A stretch of DNA of 8,982 nucleotides from JBGOTP01 sp041476545 (lineage in GTDB: Bacteria > Acidobacteriota > Vicinamibacteria > Vicinamibacterales > CAVVIG01): positions 1 to 8,982 of the forward strand of contig JBGOTP010000214.1 in assembly GCA_041476545.1 (NCBI GenBank), read 5' to 3'. The notes beneath the pieces were generated by a model. That model was given only the letters and a program-made list of their open reading frames with translations, had not been told where the DNA came from and did not search any database. Both the position numbers and the translations under genes were made by a program. Positions 1 to 5,970 of the stretch are shown one piece after another (within the stretch, counting starts at the first letter, position 1; each line of letters starts with the position of its first letter).

Positions 1-228
<228 letters not shown>

Positions 229-271
229 TCACCTGAGGAATCCTAATGCTAGCATAGAATCGATATCGCGC
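229..271. promoter_or_regulatory. Short divergent intergenic region between tRNA-fMet and dehydratase
   Basis: Only 43 nt separate the tRNA 5' end from the dehydratase GTG codon, so both promoters must sit here or inside the neighbouring gene. A perfect 10-bp palindrome, ATGCTAGCAT, lies at 246-255. On the plus strand TAGAAT (255-260) differs from the -10 consensus at one base and would start transcription within a few bases of the GTG, implying a nearly leaderless mRNA. No convincing -35 box is seen on either strand. Promoter assignment is inference. Confidence 0.3.
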
Positions 272-1285
272 GTGCCGCCGACTGTCCCACTTCCCACCTA
301 CGCCGACGTCGAACGCGCGGCTCAACAGATTGCCGGCGTCGCCCTGCAAACACCCGTCGCCACGTCACGAACCATCAACGCACGAGTTGGCGCCGACGTC
401 TTCTTCAAGTGCGAAAATCTACAGCGCGCGGGCGCCTTCAAATTCCGTGGCGCCTACAACGCGCTCTCACGCCTGTCGCCTGACGAGCGTCGTCGTGGCG
501 TCGTCGCTTTCTCGTCCGGCAATCACGCCCAGGCCGTGGCGCTCGCCGGACGCCTGCTCGACATTCCGCGGGTCATTGTGATGCCGGCCGATGCACCCGC
601 CGTGAAACGCGCGGCCACCGTTGAGTACGGCGCCGAAGTGGTGCTCTACGACCGCCGGCAGGACGACCGCGAAGACATCAGCCGCAAGCTTGCCGCGGAT
701 CGCGGCCTGACGCTGATTCCTCCGTACGATCATCCGGACATCATCGCCGGCTACGGTACCGCGGCTCGTGAACTGCTGCGGGAGATTGGCCCGGTCGATG
801 TCCTGCTCGTTCCGTGTGGTGGCGGCGGACTGTTGTCCGGCTCGGCGTTGTCTGCACGGGCGCTGGCGCCGCAGTGCCGCGTCATCGGCGTCGAACCTAC
901 CGCGGGAGACGATGCGACGAGATCGTTTCGGACGAGGACCCTGCAGACCGTGAAGAATCCAGACACGGTCGCGGACGGCGCTCGCACGCCTTCCCTTGGG
1001 ACACTGACCTTCCCTCTCGTCCTGGAACACGTGTCGGATATGACAACCGTCGACGACCGTGCGCTGCTCCGGGCGATGTTCTATCTGTGGGAACGCATGA
1101 AGCTCATCGTCGAACCAACCGGCGCGCTCGGGGCGGCGGCCCTGCTCGAAACAACTATTGCCGCAGGCGCGACACGCGTCGGCGTGATTCTTAGCGGCGG
1201 AAATGTGGATCTGTCGCAGGTCGAAGCCTGGAGACAGATGGCGTACCGACATCACGAAGACGCGAAGGCCACGAAGACCAGGTAG
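272..1285 (+). CDS. PLP-dependent threonine/serine dehydratase
   Basis: A 337-residue fold-type II PLP enzyme, predicted to deaminate L-threonine to 2-oxobutyrate and ammonia (or L-serine to pyruvate) in the cytoplasm. Visible motifs: the cofactor lysine K57 in ENLQRAGAFKFRGAYN, SSGNHAQ (81-87) near the substrate, the glycine loop GGGGLLSG (183-190) that binds the PLP phosphate, and SGGNVDL (308-314) contacting the pyridine nitrogen. There is no C-terminal ACT domain, so the feedback-regulated IlvA form is unlikely; the length fits the short catabolic TdcB type or a serine racemase-like enzyme. GTG at 272 is chosen as start because codons before it read through the tRNA gene and the conserved fold begins a few residues later; no clear Shine-Dalgarno is visible. 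The last ten residues (HEDAKATKTR) come from an intergenic repeat and are probably not functional. It converges with msrQ, the stops being 10 nt apart. Confidence 0.93.
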   Translation: MPPTVPLPTYADVERAAQQIAGVALQTPVATSRTINARVGADVFFKCENLQRAGAFKFRGAYNALSRLSPDERRRGVVAFSSGNHAQAVALAGRLLDIPRVIVMPADAPAVKRAATVEYGAEVVLYDRRQDDREDISRKLAADRGLTLIPPYDHPDIIAGYGTAARELLREIGPVDVLLVPCGGGGLLSGSALSARALAPQCRVIGVEPTAGDDATRSFRTRTLQTVKNPDTVADGARTPSLGTLTFPLVLEHVSDMTTVDDRALLRAMFYLWERMKLIVEPTGALGAAALLETTIAAGATRVGVILSGGNVDLSQVEAWRQMAYRHHEDAKATKTR

Positions 1286-1327
1286 GGTCTTGTATCTAAC
1301 GCTCTTCGTGTGCTTCGTGACTTCGTG
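1253..1327. repeat. CTTCGTG-type inverted repeat at convergent gene ends
   Basis: Two 25-nt arms, 1253-1277 and 1303-1327, are inverted copies with 21 of 25 positions matching (one mismatch would be a G-U pair). The arms are built from repeated CGAAG/CTTCG cores, three per arm, around a 25-nt loop. The loop holds both stop codons and a smaller AGACC/GGTCT hairpin. Each arm is also coding: the left gives the dehydratase tail, the right the MsrQ tail. Placement between convergent genes suits a bidirectional terminator, but no T-tract follows either arm. Similar CTTCGTG strings are, to my recollection, frequent intergenic repeats in some GC-rich environmental bacteria. Confidence 0.75.
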
Positions 1328-2072
1328 GCAGAGGAGTTGCCGGTGAAACACCTCGTGGTGAAGGACTCGTAATCGCAGCGGCTCGCGCAGGTGCCGGCCG
1401 CCTGGCCGGAAGTCGCGCCCACACCACACGGAACGCCAGCAGCACGAAGACCACGACACCGTAAGCCCGCGGACGGCTGACATCGGCCTTCACCAGCCAC
1501 CAGTAGTGCACCACGCCGAGCACACCGCAGACATAGGTCAACCGATGCAGCGCATTCCAGCGCTTGCCGCCGAGCCGGCGAATCATGCCGACCGTTGACG
1601 TCGCGGCCAGTGGAACCAACAGCATCAGCGTCGTGAACCCCACGGTGATGAACGGACGCTTGTAGACATCCGCGCCAATGGCCGTCGCGAGCCGGCTCGC
1701 CGTGTCCCACGACACCACGCCTTGCGGAAAATCGATGAGGCTCAGCAGCCGATCCGCGATGCCGTAGATCAGAAAGTGCAGCGAGGCGTAGAAGAACGCA
1801 AAGAGGCCCGTCATGCGTCGAAAGCGGATGAAGGCGTTCCACTTGGTCAGACGCCGCAGCGGCGTGAGCGCCAGCGTGATGCAGAGGAACCGCAGCGCCC
1901 AGACGCCGGTATGGTTGGTGATGTCCGACAGCGGATTCGGACTGAGACTCGATGGCGGCGCCCAGTAGCCAAACATGCCGCCGAGCGCCCACAGGAGCCA
2001 CGCGGCCGGAACCAGAGCCGCGAGAAATGCGGCCGGCTTGAGGATCCAGCGGATGATCTGGTTGGTGGTCAA
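1296..2072 (-). CDS. msrQ: MsrQ, heme b membrane subunit of methionine sulfoxide reductase
   Basis: A 258-residue inner-membrane protein of the ferric reductase-like transmembrane family. MsrQ takes electrons from the quinone pool or a flavin reductase and passes them through heme b to periplasmic MsrP. About six hydrophobic segments are visible (roughly residues 12-34, 55-71, 88-108, 143-160, 175-192, 203-219). Candidate heme-ligand histidines sit in NHTGVWAL (H54), SLHFLIYG (H99), ALHRLTYV (H176) and VVHYWW (H189). The start is TTG at 2072 (TTNQIIRWILKPAAF): an in-frame stop lies a few codons upstream and the next Met (residue 33) falls after the first membrane helix. No clear Shine-Dalgarno is visible; the leader abuts a hairpin repeat. 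It lies 119 nt downstream of msrP copy A, the expected partner order. Residues after about 220 are Pro/Ala/Arg-rich, and the final SHEAHEER is encoded by the convergent-end repeat. Confidence 0.93.
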   Translation of the reverse strand: MTTNQIIRWILKPAAFLAALVPAAWLLWALGGMFGYWAPPSSLSPNPLSDITNHTGVWALRFLCITLALTPLRRLTKWNAFIRFRRMTGLFAFFYASLHFLIYGIADRLLSLIDFPQGVVSWDTASRLATAIGADVYKRPFITVGFTTLMLLVPLAATSTVGMIRRLGGKRWNALHRLTYVCGVLGVVHYWWLVKADVSRPRAYGVVVFVLLAFRVVWARLPARRPAPARAAAITSPSPRGVSPATPLPRSHEAHEER

Positions 2073-2082
2073 AGCTTTGGGA

Positions 2083-2176
2083 AGCTATCAGCTATCGGCT
2101 ATCAGCTCTCAGGGCGTTCGCCTGCAGCGCTCACCTTTCAGTATCACCGATAGCTGAGAGCTGACGGCTGAGAGCT
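2083..2176. repeat. Heptamer hairpin repeat between msrP copy A and msrQ
   Basis: The left arm (2083-2110) is four heptamers, AGCTATC AGCTATC and then GGCTATC AGCTCTC. The right arm (2149-2176) is the inverted counterpart, reading on the minus strand AGCTCTC AGCCGTC and then AGCTCTC AGCTATC. The arms match at 22 of 28 positions across a 38-nt loop. The whole gap 2073-2191 contains no gene; its possible peptides (such as SYQLSAISSQ) are artefacts of the heptamer. In the operon transcript it would fold between msrP stop and msrQ start, which could alter RNA stability or the msrQ:msrP ratio. That role is inference. Confidence 0.8.
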
Positions 2177-2191
2177 TCGTGAGATCACCTC

Positions 2192-3166
2192 TTAGTAGTT
2201 CCTCTTGAGATCCATCTCCGTGTAGAGCTTCGCCACCTGATCCCCGTAGCCGTTAAAGAGGACGGTGCGGCGCTGCACGAACGGCGGATCACCAATCCGC
2301 TCTTCGGTCGCCTGGTTCCACCGCACGGGACTGACGGCGGGATTGACGTTCGAGTAGAAGCCGTACCATTTCGGCTCCGCCTCCATCCAGCTGCTCACGG
2401 GCTGCTTCTCGACAAAGCTGACGCGGACGATGGATTTGATGCTCTTGAAGCCGTATTTCCACGGCACGACCAGGCGGATGGGCGCGCCGTTCTGCTTCGG
2501 CAGGACCTCGTCGTATAGCCCAACGGCCAGGATGGTGAGGGGGTGCATCGCCTCATCCATGCGCAGCCCTTCGACGTACGGCCAGTTCAACACGTCCGAC
2601 TTGACGCCCGGCATGGTGGCACGATCGTTCAACGTCGTGAACTTGATGAACCTGGCCTTCGACGTCGGTTCGCAGCGCTTGATGAAATCGGCGAGGGGGA
2701 AACCGACCCACGGAATGACCATCGACCACGCTTCGACGCAGCGGTGGCGATAGATGCGTTCCTCGAGGGTCTGCCCCTTCAGAATGGTCTCGAGCGGCAT
2801 GTTTCCCTGCTTGCCGCATTCGCCATCGACGGCGATCGTCCAGGGCTCGGTCTTGAGCTTGCCGGCGAACTTGGCGGGCAGGTCCTTGTCGATGCCAAAT
2901 TCGTAGTAGTTGTTGAACGTGGTGAGATCTTTCCAGGAGTTCGGCCGCTCGGTGGTGCTCAGCACGCTCTTCCTGATGCCGGCAATCCCGGCAATTTTCG
3001 TCCCGTGCGCCGCCTCCTGCGCCTCGATCCCCACGCTCGATCCACCCACAATACCGAGGCCGGCCGCAGCGGTCACCGCCACGCTCATGAACTCGCGGCG
3101 GTTCAGGTACACCTTCTTGTCGGTGATCTCGGAGCTGCGAATGTCGGCGGGCCGTTTGATCAGCAT
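2192..3166 (-). CDS. msrP: MsrP copy A, periplasmic molybdopterin methionine sulfoxide reductase
   Basis: A 324-residue catalytic subunit of the MsrPQ system, which reduces methionine sulfoxide in oxidised periplasmic proteins using a mono-pyranopterin molybdenum cofactor. The N-terminus holds a Tat signal, LNRREFMSVAVTAAAGLGIV, with twin arginines R23-R24. The molybdenum ligand is expected to be C143 in YRHRCVEAWSMVIPW. Other family blocks: NNYYEFG (85-91), EGLRMDEAMHPLTILAVG (199-216), NGAPIRLVVPWKYGFKSIKS (226-245) and the C-terminal RRTVLFNGYGDQVA. Length is close to E. coli MsrP (334). ATG at 3166 is chosen because copy B starts with the same MLIKR and DIRSSEITDKKVYLNRR; the upstream extension to 3208 translates only the heptamer repeat. 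It is the downstream member of a tandem pair and directly precedes msrQ. By eye it is about two-thirds identical to copy B, nearer 80% in the central cofactor-binding region. Confidence 0.95.
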   Translation of the reverse strand: MLIKRPADIRSSEITDKKVYLNRREFMSVAVTAAAGLGIVGGSSVGIEAQEAAHGTKIAGIAGIRKSVLSTTERPNSWKDLTTFNNYYEFGIDKDLPAKFAGKLKTEPWTIAVDGECGKQGNMPLETILKGQTLEERIYRHRCVEAWSMVIPWVGFPLADFIKRCEPTSKARFIKFTTLNDRATMPGVKSDVLNWPYVEGLRMDEAMHPLTILAVGLYDEVLPKQNGAPIRLVVPWKYGFKSIKSIVRVSFVEKQPVSSWMEAEPKWYGFYSNVNPAVSPVRWNQATEERIGDPPFVQRRTVLFNGYGDQVAKLYTEMDLKRNY

Positions 3167-3177
3167 AGGTGTGACAG

Positions 3178-3239
3178 CTGAAAGCTGAAAGCTGCTAGCT
3201 GAGCGCAATAGCTGTCGGCTCTCGGCTTTCAGCTTTCAG
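3178..3239. repeat. Heptamer hairpin repeat between the two msrP copies
   Basis: The left arm (3178-3205) reads CTGAAAG CTGAAAG then CTGCTAG CTGAGCG. The right arm (3212-3239), on the minus strand, reads CTGAAAG CTGAAAG then CCGAGAG CCGACAG. The outer 15 bp pair perfectly, with looser pairing inside and a short loop. It is the same element class as 2083-2176 but a diverged copy. The TGA stop of msrP copy B (3236-3238) lies inside the right arm, and the left arm ends about a dozen bases from the copy A start, so the element fills the 69-nt gap. No Shine-Dalgarno is evident before copy A. Confidence 0.8.
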
Positions 3240-4201
3240 TAAAACTTCTTGAGATCCATCCCGCTGTACATGCTCGCCACCTGATCCCCATAGCCATTGA
3301 ACATGAGCGTCCGCCGCATCACGAATTCTCCGATGCGGCGCTCGGCGGTCTGGCTCCAGCGTGGGTGATCCCGCTGCGGATTGACGTTCGAGAAGAAGCC
3401 GTACTCGTTCGGGGCGGACTTGTTCCACGCCGTCGCCGGCTGCTTCTCCGTGAAGCGAATCTTCACGATCGACTTGATGCTCTTGAAGCCGTACTTCCAC
3501 GGCACGATCAGGCGGATCGGTGCGCCGTTCTGATTTGGCAGGACCTCACCATACAACCCCACCGCGAGGATCGTGAGCGGATGCATCGCCTCGTCCATGC
3601 GCAGGCCTTCGGTGTACGGCCACTCGAGCACCGGCACGCGAACGCCTGGCATCTGCCCGGAATCCGCAAGAGTCGTAAATTCAACGAATTTCGCCTTCGA
3701 TGTCGGCTCGCACCGATTGATGAAGTTCGACAGCGAGAACCCGACCCAGGGCATGACCATCGACCATCGTTCCACGCACCGGTGCCGGTAAATTCGCTCT
3801 TCGAGCACCTGCCCCTTCAACACGTCATCGAGATTGTAGGTGGCCTTCTTGTTGCACTCGCCGTCGACAACGACCTTCCAGGGAGCAGGCTTGAGGCTCT
3901 TCGCCAACATGGACGGCGAATCCTTGTCGGTGCCAAACTCGTAATAGTTGTTGTACGTGGTGATGTCTTCCCACGAATTGACCTTGTCGTTGGTCACGCT
4001 CAACGGGCTCTTCTTGATGCCGTCGAGCTTCCGCCCGTGCGGCGCCGGTTGCGCGGCATCGAGCCACTGATTCGTCCCGGCCAGCACGCCGAAACCCGCG
4101 GCTGCCGCCGCCGCCGTGCCCATGAATGCGCGGCGGTTCAGATACACCTTCTTGTCGGTGATCTCAGAACTGCGGATATCGTTCGCCCGTTTAATCAGCA
4201 T
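3236..4201 (-). CDS. msrP: MsrP copy B, periplasmic molybdopterin methionine sulfoxide reductase
   Basis: A 321-residue second full-length MsrP. It has its own Tat signal, LNRRAFMGTAAAAAAGFGVL (R23-R24), and the predicted molybdenum-ligand cysteine C142 in YRHRCVERWSMVMPW. The blocks NNYYEFG, EGLRMDEAMHPLTILAVG, NGAPIRLIVPWKYGFKSIKS and FNGYGDQVA are all intact, so both copies look functional. Differences from copy A gather in the linker after the signal (residues 40-80), around 113-128, and near the C-terminus (SAPNEYGFFSNVNPQRDHPR), which could tune substrate surface or MsrQ docking; that is inference. ATG at 4199-4201 matches the copy A start; the longer frame to 4357 runs through the promoter region. 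It is the first gene of the operon and is preceded by a TATAAT box. Confidence 0.95.
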   Translation of the reverse strand: MLIKRANDIRSSEITDKKVYLNRRAFMGTAAAAAAGFGVLAGTNQWLDAAQPAPHGRKLDGIKKSPLSVTNDKVNSWEDITTYNNYYEFGTDKDSPSMLAKSLKPAPWKVVVDGECNKKATYNLDDVLKGQVLEERIYRHRCVERWSMVMPWVGFSLSNFINRCEPTSKAKFVEFTTLADSGQMPGVRVPVLEWPYTEGLRMDEAMHPLTILAVGLYGEVLPNQNGAPIRLIVPWKYGFKSIKSIVKIRFTEKQPATAWNKSAPNEYGFFSNVNPQRDHPRWSQTAERRIGEFVMRRTLMFNGYGDQVASMYSGMDLKKFY

Positions 4202-4264
4202 AGTCTCACACGCTAAGACGCCGGACGGCCAGCGCCGGTTACCGGATGACCTCCGACTCCATCC

Positions 4265-4293
4265 ATTATAGGCCCCTGCCCACGATTCCTCAC
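4265..4293 (-). promoter_or_regulatory. Candidate sigma-70-type promoter for the msrP-msrP-msrQ operon
   Basis: On the minus strand GGGCCTATAATGG contains a perfect TATAAT (complement of 4265-4270). At 17-bp spacing the -35 position reads GTGAGG (complement of 4288-4293), which shares only TGA with TTGACA. Transcription would begin near 4258, giving a leader of about 57 nt before the copy B ATG at 4201. The exact -10 box in otherwise GC-rich DNA makes this the best promoter candidate in the window. I see no convincing promoter for the divergent gene at 4340. Confidence 0.55.
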
Positions 4294-4339
4294 GCTCGCT
4301 GAAGGGCCAGGCCTCGGACGCGTGTGCTAGTCTGCCGCC

Positions 4340-5071
4340 ATGGTCGAGCCGAACCACGACTCATCCCTCGTCGCCGCCAACGCCCGTTTGCTCGCCCTCG
4401 CCGTTCACGAGTTTCGGACGCCGGCGTCGGTCATTGGCGGGTACCTTCGCATGCTCCGGCTCGATGACGATCCGCCGCCCGGCCCCCGGCAGCAGGCGAT
4501 GATCGATCAGGCGGAACGATCGTGCGCCCGAGTGGTCGCGTTGATCGCGGAACTCAGTGAAATCGCCGGTCTCGACCTGGGCACGGCAACGAGGACGACG
4601 ATGTCTTTCGATCTGTTCGACGCGCTGTCGGACATCGCCGCGAGCGTTGGAGATCGCGACGTTCGGCTGCAGCTGCGAGGGGCGTCGGCGGGCGCTCCCA
4701 TGCAAGGCGACCTGCCTCGGCTTCGTACCGCGTTTACGGCCCTCTTTCGCGCCGTGATGCGCGAACAGTCCGGTGCGTGTACGGTGATTGCCGAACGACG
4801 CCTCGACACGTTCACGACCGGTAGTACGGGCAGAACGGCCACAGTGGCCACGATTGTTATTGCGGAAGAAGCGAATCTGCCTCAGGCGATGGCTGTCACA
4901 GGCACTGCATGGTCAACGGGGCCGGCATTCGACGAGTACCGCGGTGGCCTCGGACTCCTGCTGCCCATTGCTCGCCGTGTCATCGATCGCCACGGCGGGC
5001 GCATCTGGTCTCCGGCGCCGCCGGGACCCACGACCGCCGTCATCGTGTCTCTGCCCCTGCTCTCTTCCTGA
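4340..5071 (+). CDS. Small soluble histidine-kinase-like protein with degenerate ATP-binding motifs
   Basis: A 243-residue protein with the two-domain core of a sensor histidine kinase and nothing else: no membrane segment and no PAS or GAF domain. The dimerisation/phosphoacceptor H-box is intact, LALAVHEFRTPASVIGGYLR, with phospho-site H23 followed by E24. A HATPase-like region spans about 90-241. Its last glycine motif is recognisable (GGLGLLLPIARRVIDRHGGR, 202-221). The N-box asparagines are missing (LRTAFTALFRAVMRE, about 128-142), and no DxGxG G1 box is visible where VIAEEANLPQAM (173-184) stands. It may therefore be a weak kinase, a phosphatase, or a dimerising partner fed by another kinase. 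No response regulator gene is adjacent. ATG at 4340 is used; the upstream sequence has no strong Shine-Dalgarno. It is divergent from msrP copy B (138-nt gap), and its last 159 nt overlap the PHP gene on the other strand. Confidence 0.8.
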   Translation: MVEPNHDSSLVAANARLLALAVHEFRTPASVIGGYLRMLRLDDDPPPGPRQQAMIDQAERSCARVVALIAELSEIAGLDLGTATRTTMSFDLFDALSDIAASVGDRDVRLQLRGASAGAPMQGDLPRLRTAFTALFRAVMREQSGACTVIAERRLDTFTTGSTGRTATVATIVIAEEANLPQAMAVTGTAWSTGPAFDEYRGGLGLLLPIARRVIDRHGGRIWSPAPPGPTTAVIVSLPLLSS

Positions 5072-5773
5072 CGCGAGTCCGCCAGTTCTTGGAAGGGCGT
5101 TGGTGATGAACATATCCGGAAGAATCTTCCCTACTTCAATCCACGACAACGGACGACTCTCCACCCGGACACGGCCGGCGGCGATCGCCTCGCAAATGGC
5201 ATCCGGATCGGGTGCCGCATCGACCAGTGAATAGGTCGTTCCGAGCTGTCGGAGTCGATGCACGTCGCCATTCCCCACGACGGGTTTGCCGTTCCTGGCG
5301 GCCCAGCGTTCAGCGCGGCGATTGAAGACGTTCACCGATGCCGTGAACATCGCGTTGTACTCCACGGCGTCGAATAGATGCCCGTGCTCGTCGAGCCGCC
5401 CCGAGAGACTGGTCCTCGACGGATAGAAGGGATGGGGTGCAACCACCAGACCAGGCAGACCGGCATTCCGGCTCTTCAGCCGCGCGAGATCGTCGAACGT
5501 CGCCACGTCCTCGGCTTGCTGGCCGAAATTGAGCAGCAGCACGTGACGACCTTCGATCGTGCGCTCGATGCCGCGAATCAGCACAATCCCACGGTCGGCG
5601 GCATACGGCACGAGCCGCTGGATGTCGAGCAGACGATCGTGCAGGGTGATGGCCAGTGCCTGGTACCCAAGCGCTGCCGCCCGATCGATCAGATCAGTCG
5701 TCGTGTACGGGATGCGATCGACCGGGTCGTCGGCGGTGTGCGTGTGCAGTTCGACCTTCAACATCTCAGGCAC
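4913..5773 (-). CDS. PHP-domain metal-dependent phosphoesterase
   Basis: A 286-residue PHP-family protein, a metal-dependent phosphoesterase fold. Metal-binding motifs appear in order: ELHTHTADD (H10, H12), ALAITLHDR (H45, D46), LIRGIERT (E70), VVAPHPFYP (H114) and VVGNGDVHRL (D170, H172). These cover the usual set of metal ligands, so an active enzyme is expected; the substrate (a nucleotide or small phosphoester) cannot be read from sequence. The start is GTG at 5773 with AAGGA about 12 nt upstream; ATG at 5764 (MLKVELHTH) is an alternative. The fold appears complete near residue 225. The remaining Arg/Gly/Asp-rich tail, including SRRRRRPDAP, is encoded antisense to the 3' end of the kinase-like gene and looks like read-through coding after loss of an earlier stop. 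It lies 197 nt downstream of the SpoIID-family gene on the same strand. Confidence 0.85.
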   Translation of the reverse strand: MPEMLKVELHTHTADDPVDRIPYTTTDLIDRAAALGYQALAITLHDRLLDIQRLVPYAADRGIVLIRGIERTIEGRHVLLLNFGQQAEDVATFDDLARLKSRNAGLPGLVVAPHPFYPSRTSLSGRLDEHGHLFDAVEYNAMFTASVNVFNRRAERWAARNGKPVVGNGDVHRLRQLGTTYSLVDAAPDPDAICEAIAAGRVRVESRPLSWIEVGKILPDMFITNALPRTGGLASGREQGQRHDDGGRGSRRRRRPDAPAVAIDDTASNGQQESEATAVLVECRPR

Positions 5774-5970
5774 TGTGCTTCAGGATCCTTGCCGTGAGCG
5801 GCAGCTGCCCTGTCCCGCGTCGTCACCAGCACTCAGACACCGAAACCGTTCCATTTGGAAACACTTGCAGTCATTCCAATCTCAACTCCAGACCGAGGCG
5901 ACGGCCGTGCCGCGCCGTAAAGTCCGCCGAATGGCGACCTTCCTTCTGCCATCCCTTCTGCCATCGGTTC
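5774..5970. other. Intergenic gap with small repeats
   Basis: No gene is seen here. Two perfect tandem copies of the 12-mer CCTTCTGCCATC lie at 5942-5953 and 5954-5965, immediately beyond the SpoIID-family stop codon. An inverted repeat TTCCA-TT-TGGAA lies at 5849-5860, about 80 nt upstream of the PHP start, and could be an operator or a chance palindrome. No consensus promoter is recognisable for the PHP gene. The gap makes it uncertain whether the PHP gene shares a transcript with the genes upstream. Confidence 0.5.

Noticed and set aside
467..1483. 338-residue minus-strand frame across the dehydratase
   Set aside because: It lies antisense to a clearly conserved gene, is Arg-rich without motifs, and runs into msrQ; a GC-rich shadow.
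3167..3208. Upstream start for msrP copy A (MRSASSFQLSAVTP)
   Set aside because: This peptide is translation of the heptamer repeat; copy B shows the true start at MLIKR.
2083..3239. CRISPR-like array
   Set aside because: The heptamers are directly adjacent with no spacers and form hairpins, and no cas genes are present.
2543..4216. Plus-strand frames of 212 and 283 residues over the two msrP genes
   Set aside because: Both are antisense images of MsrP; their similarity to each other only reflects the duplication.
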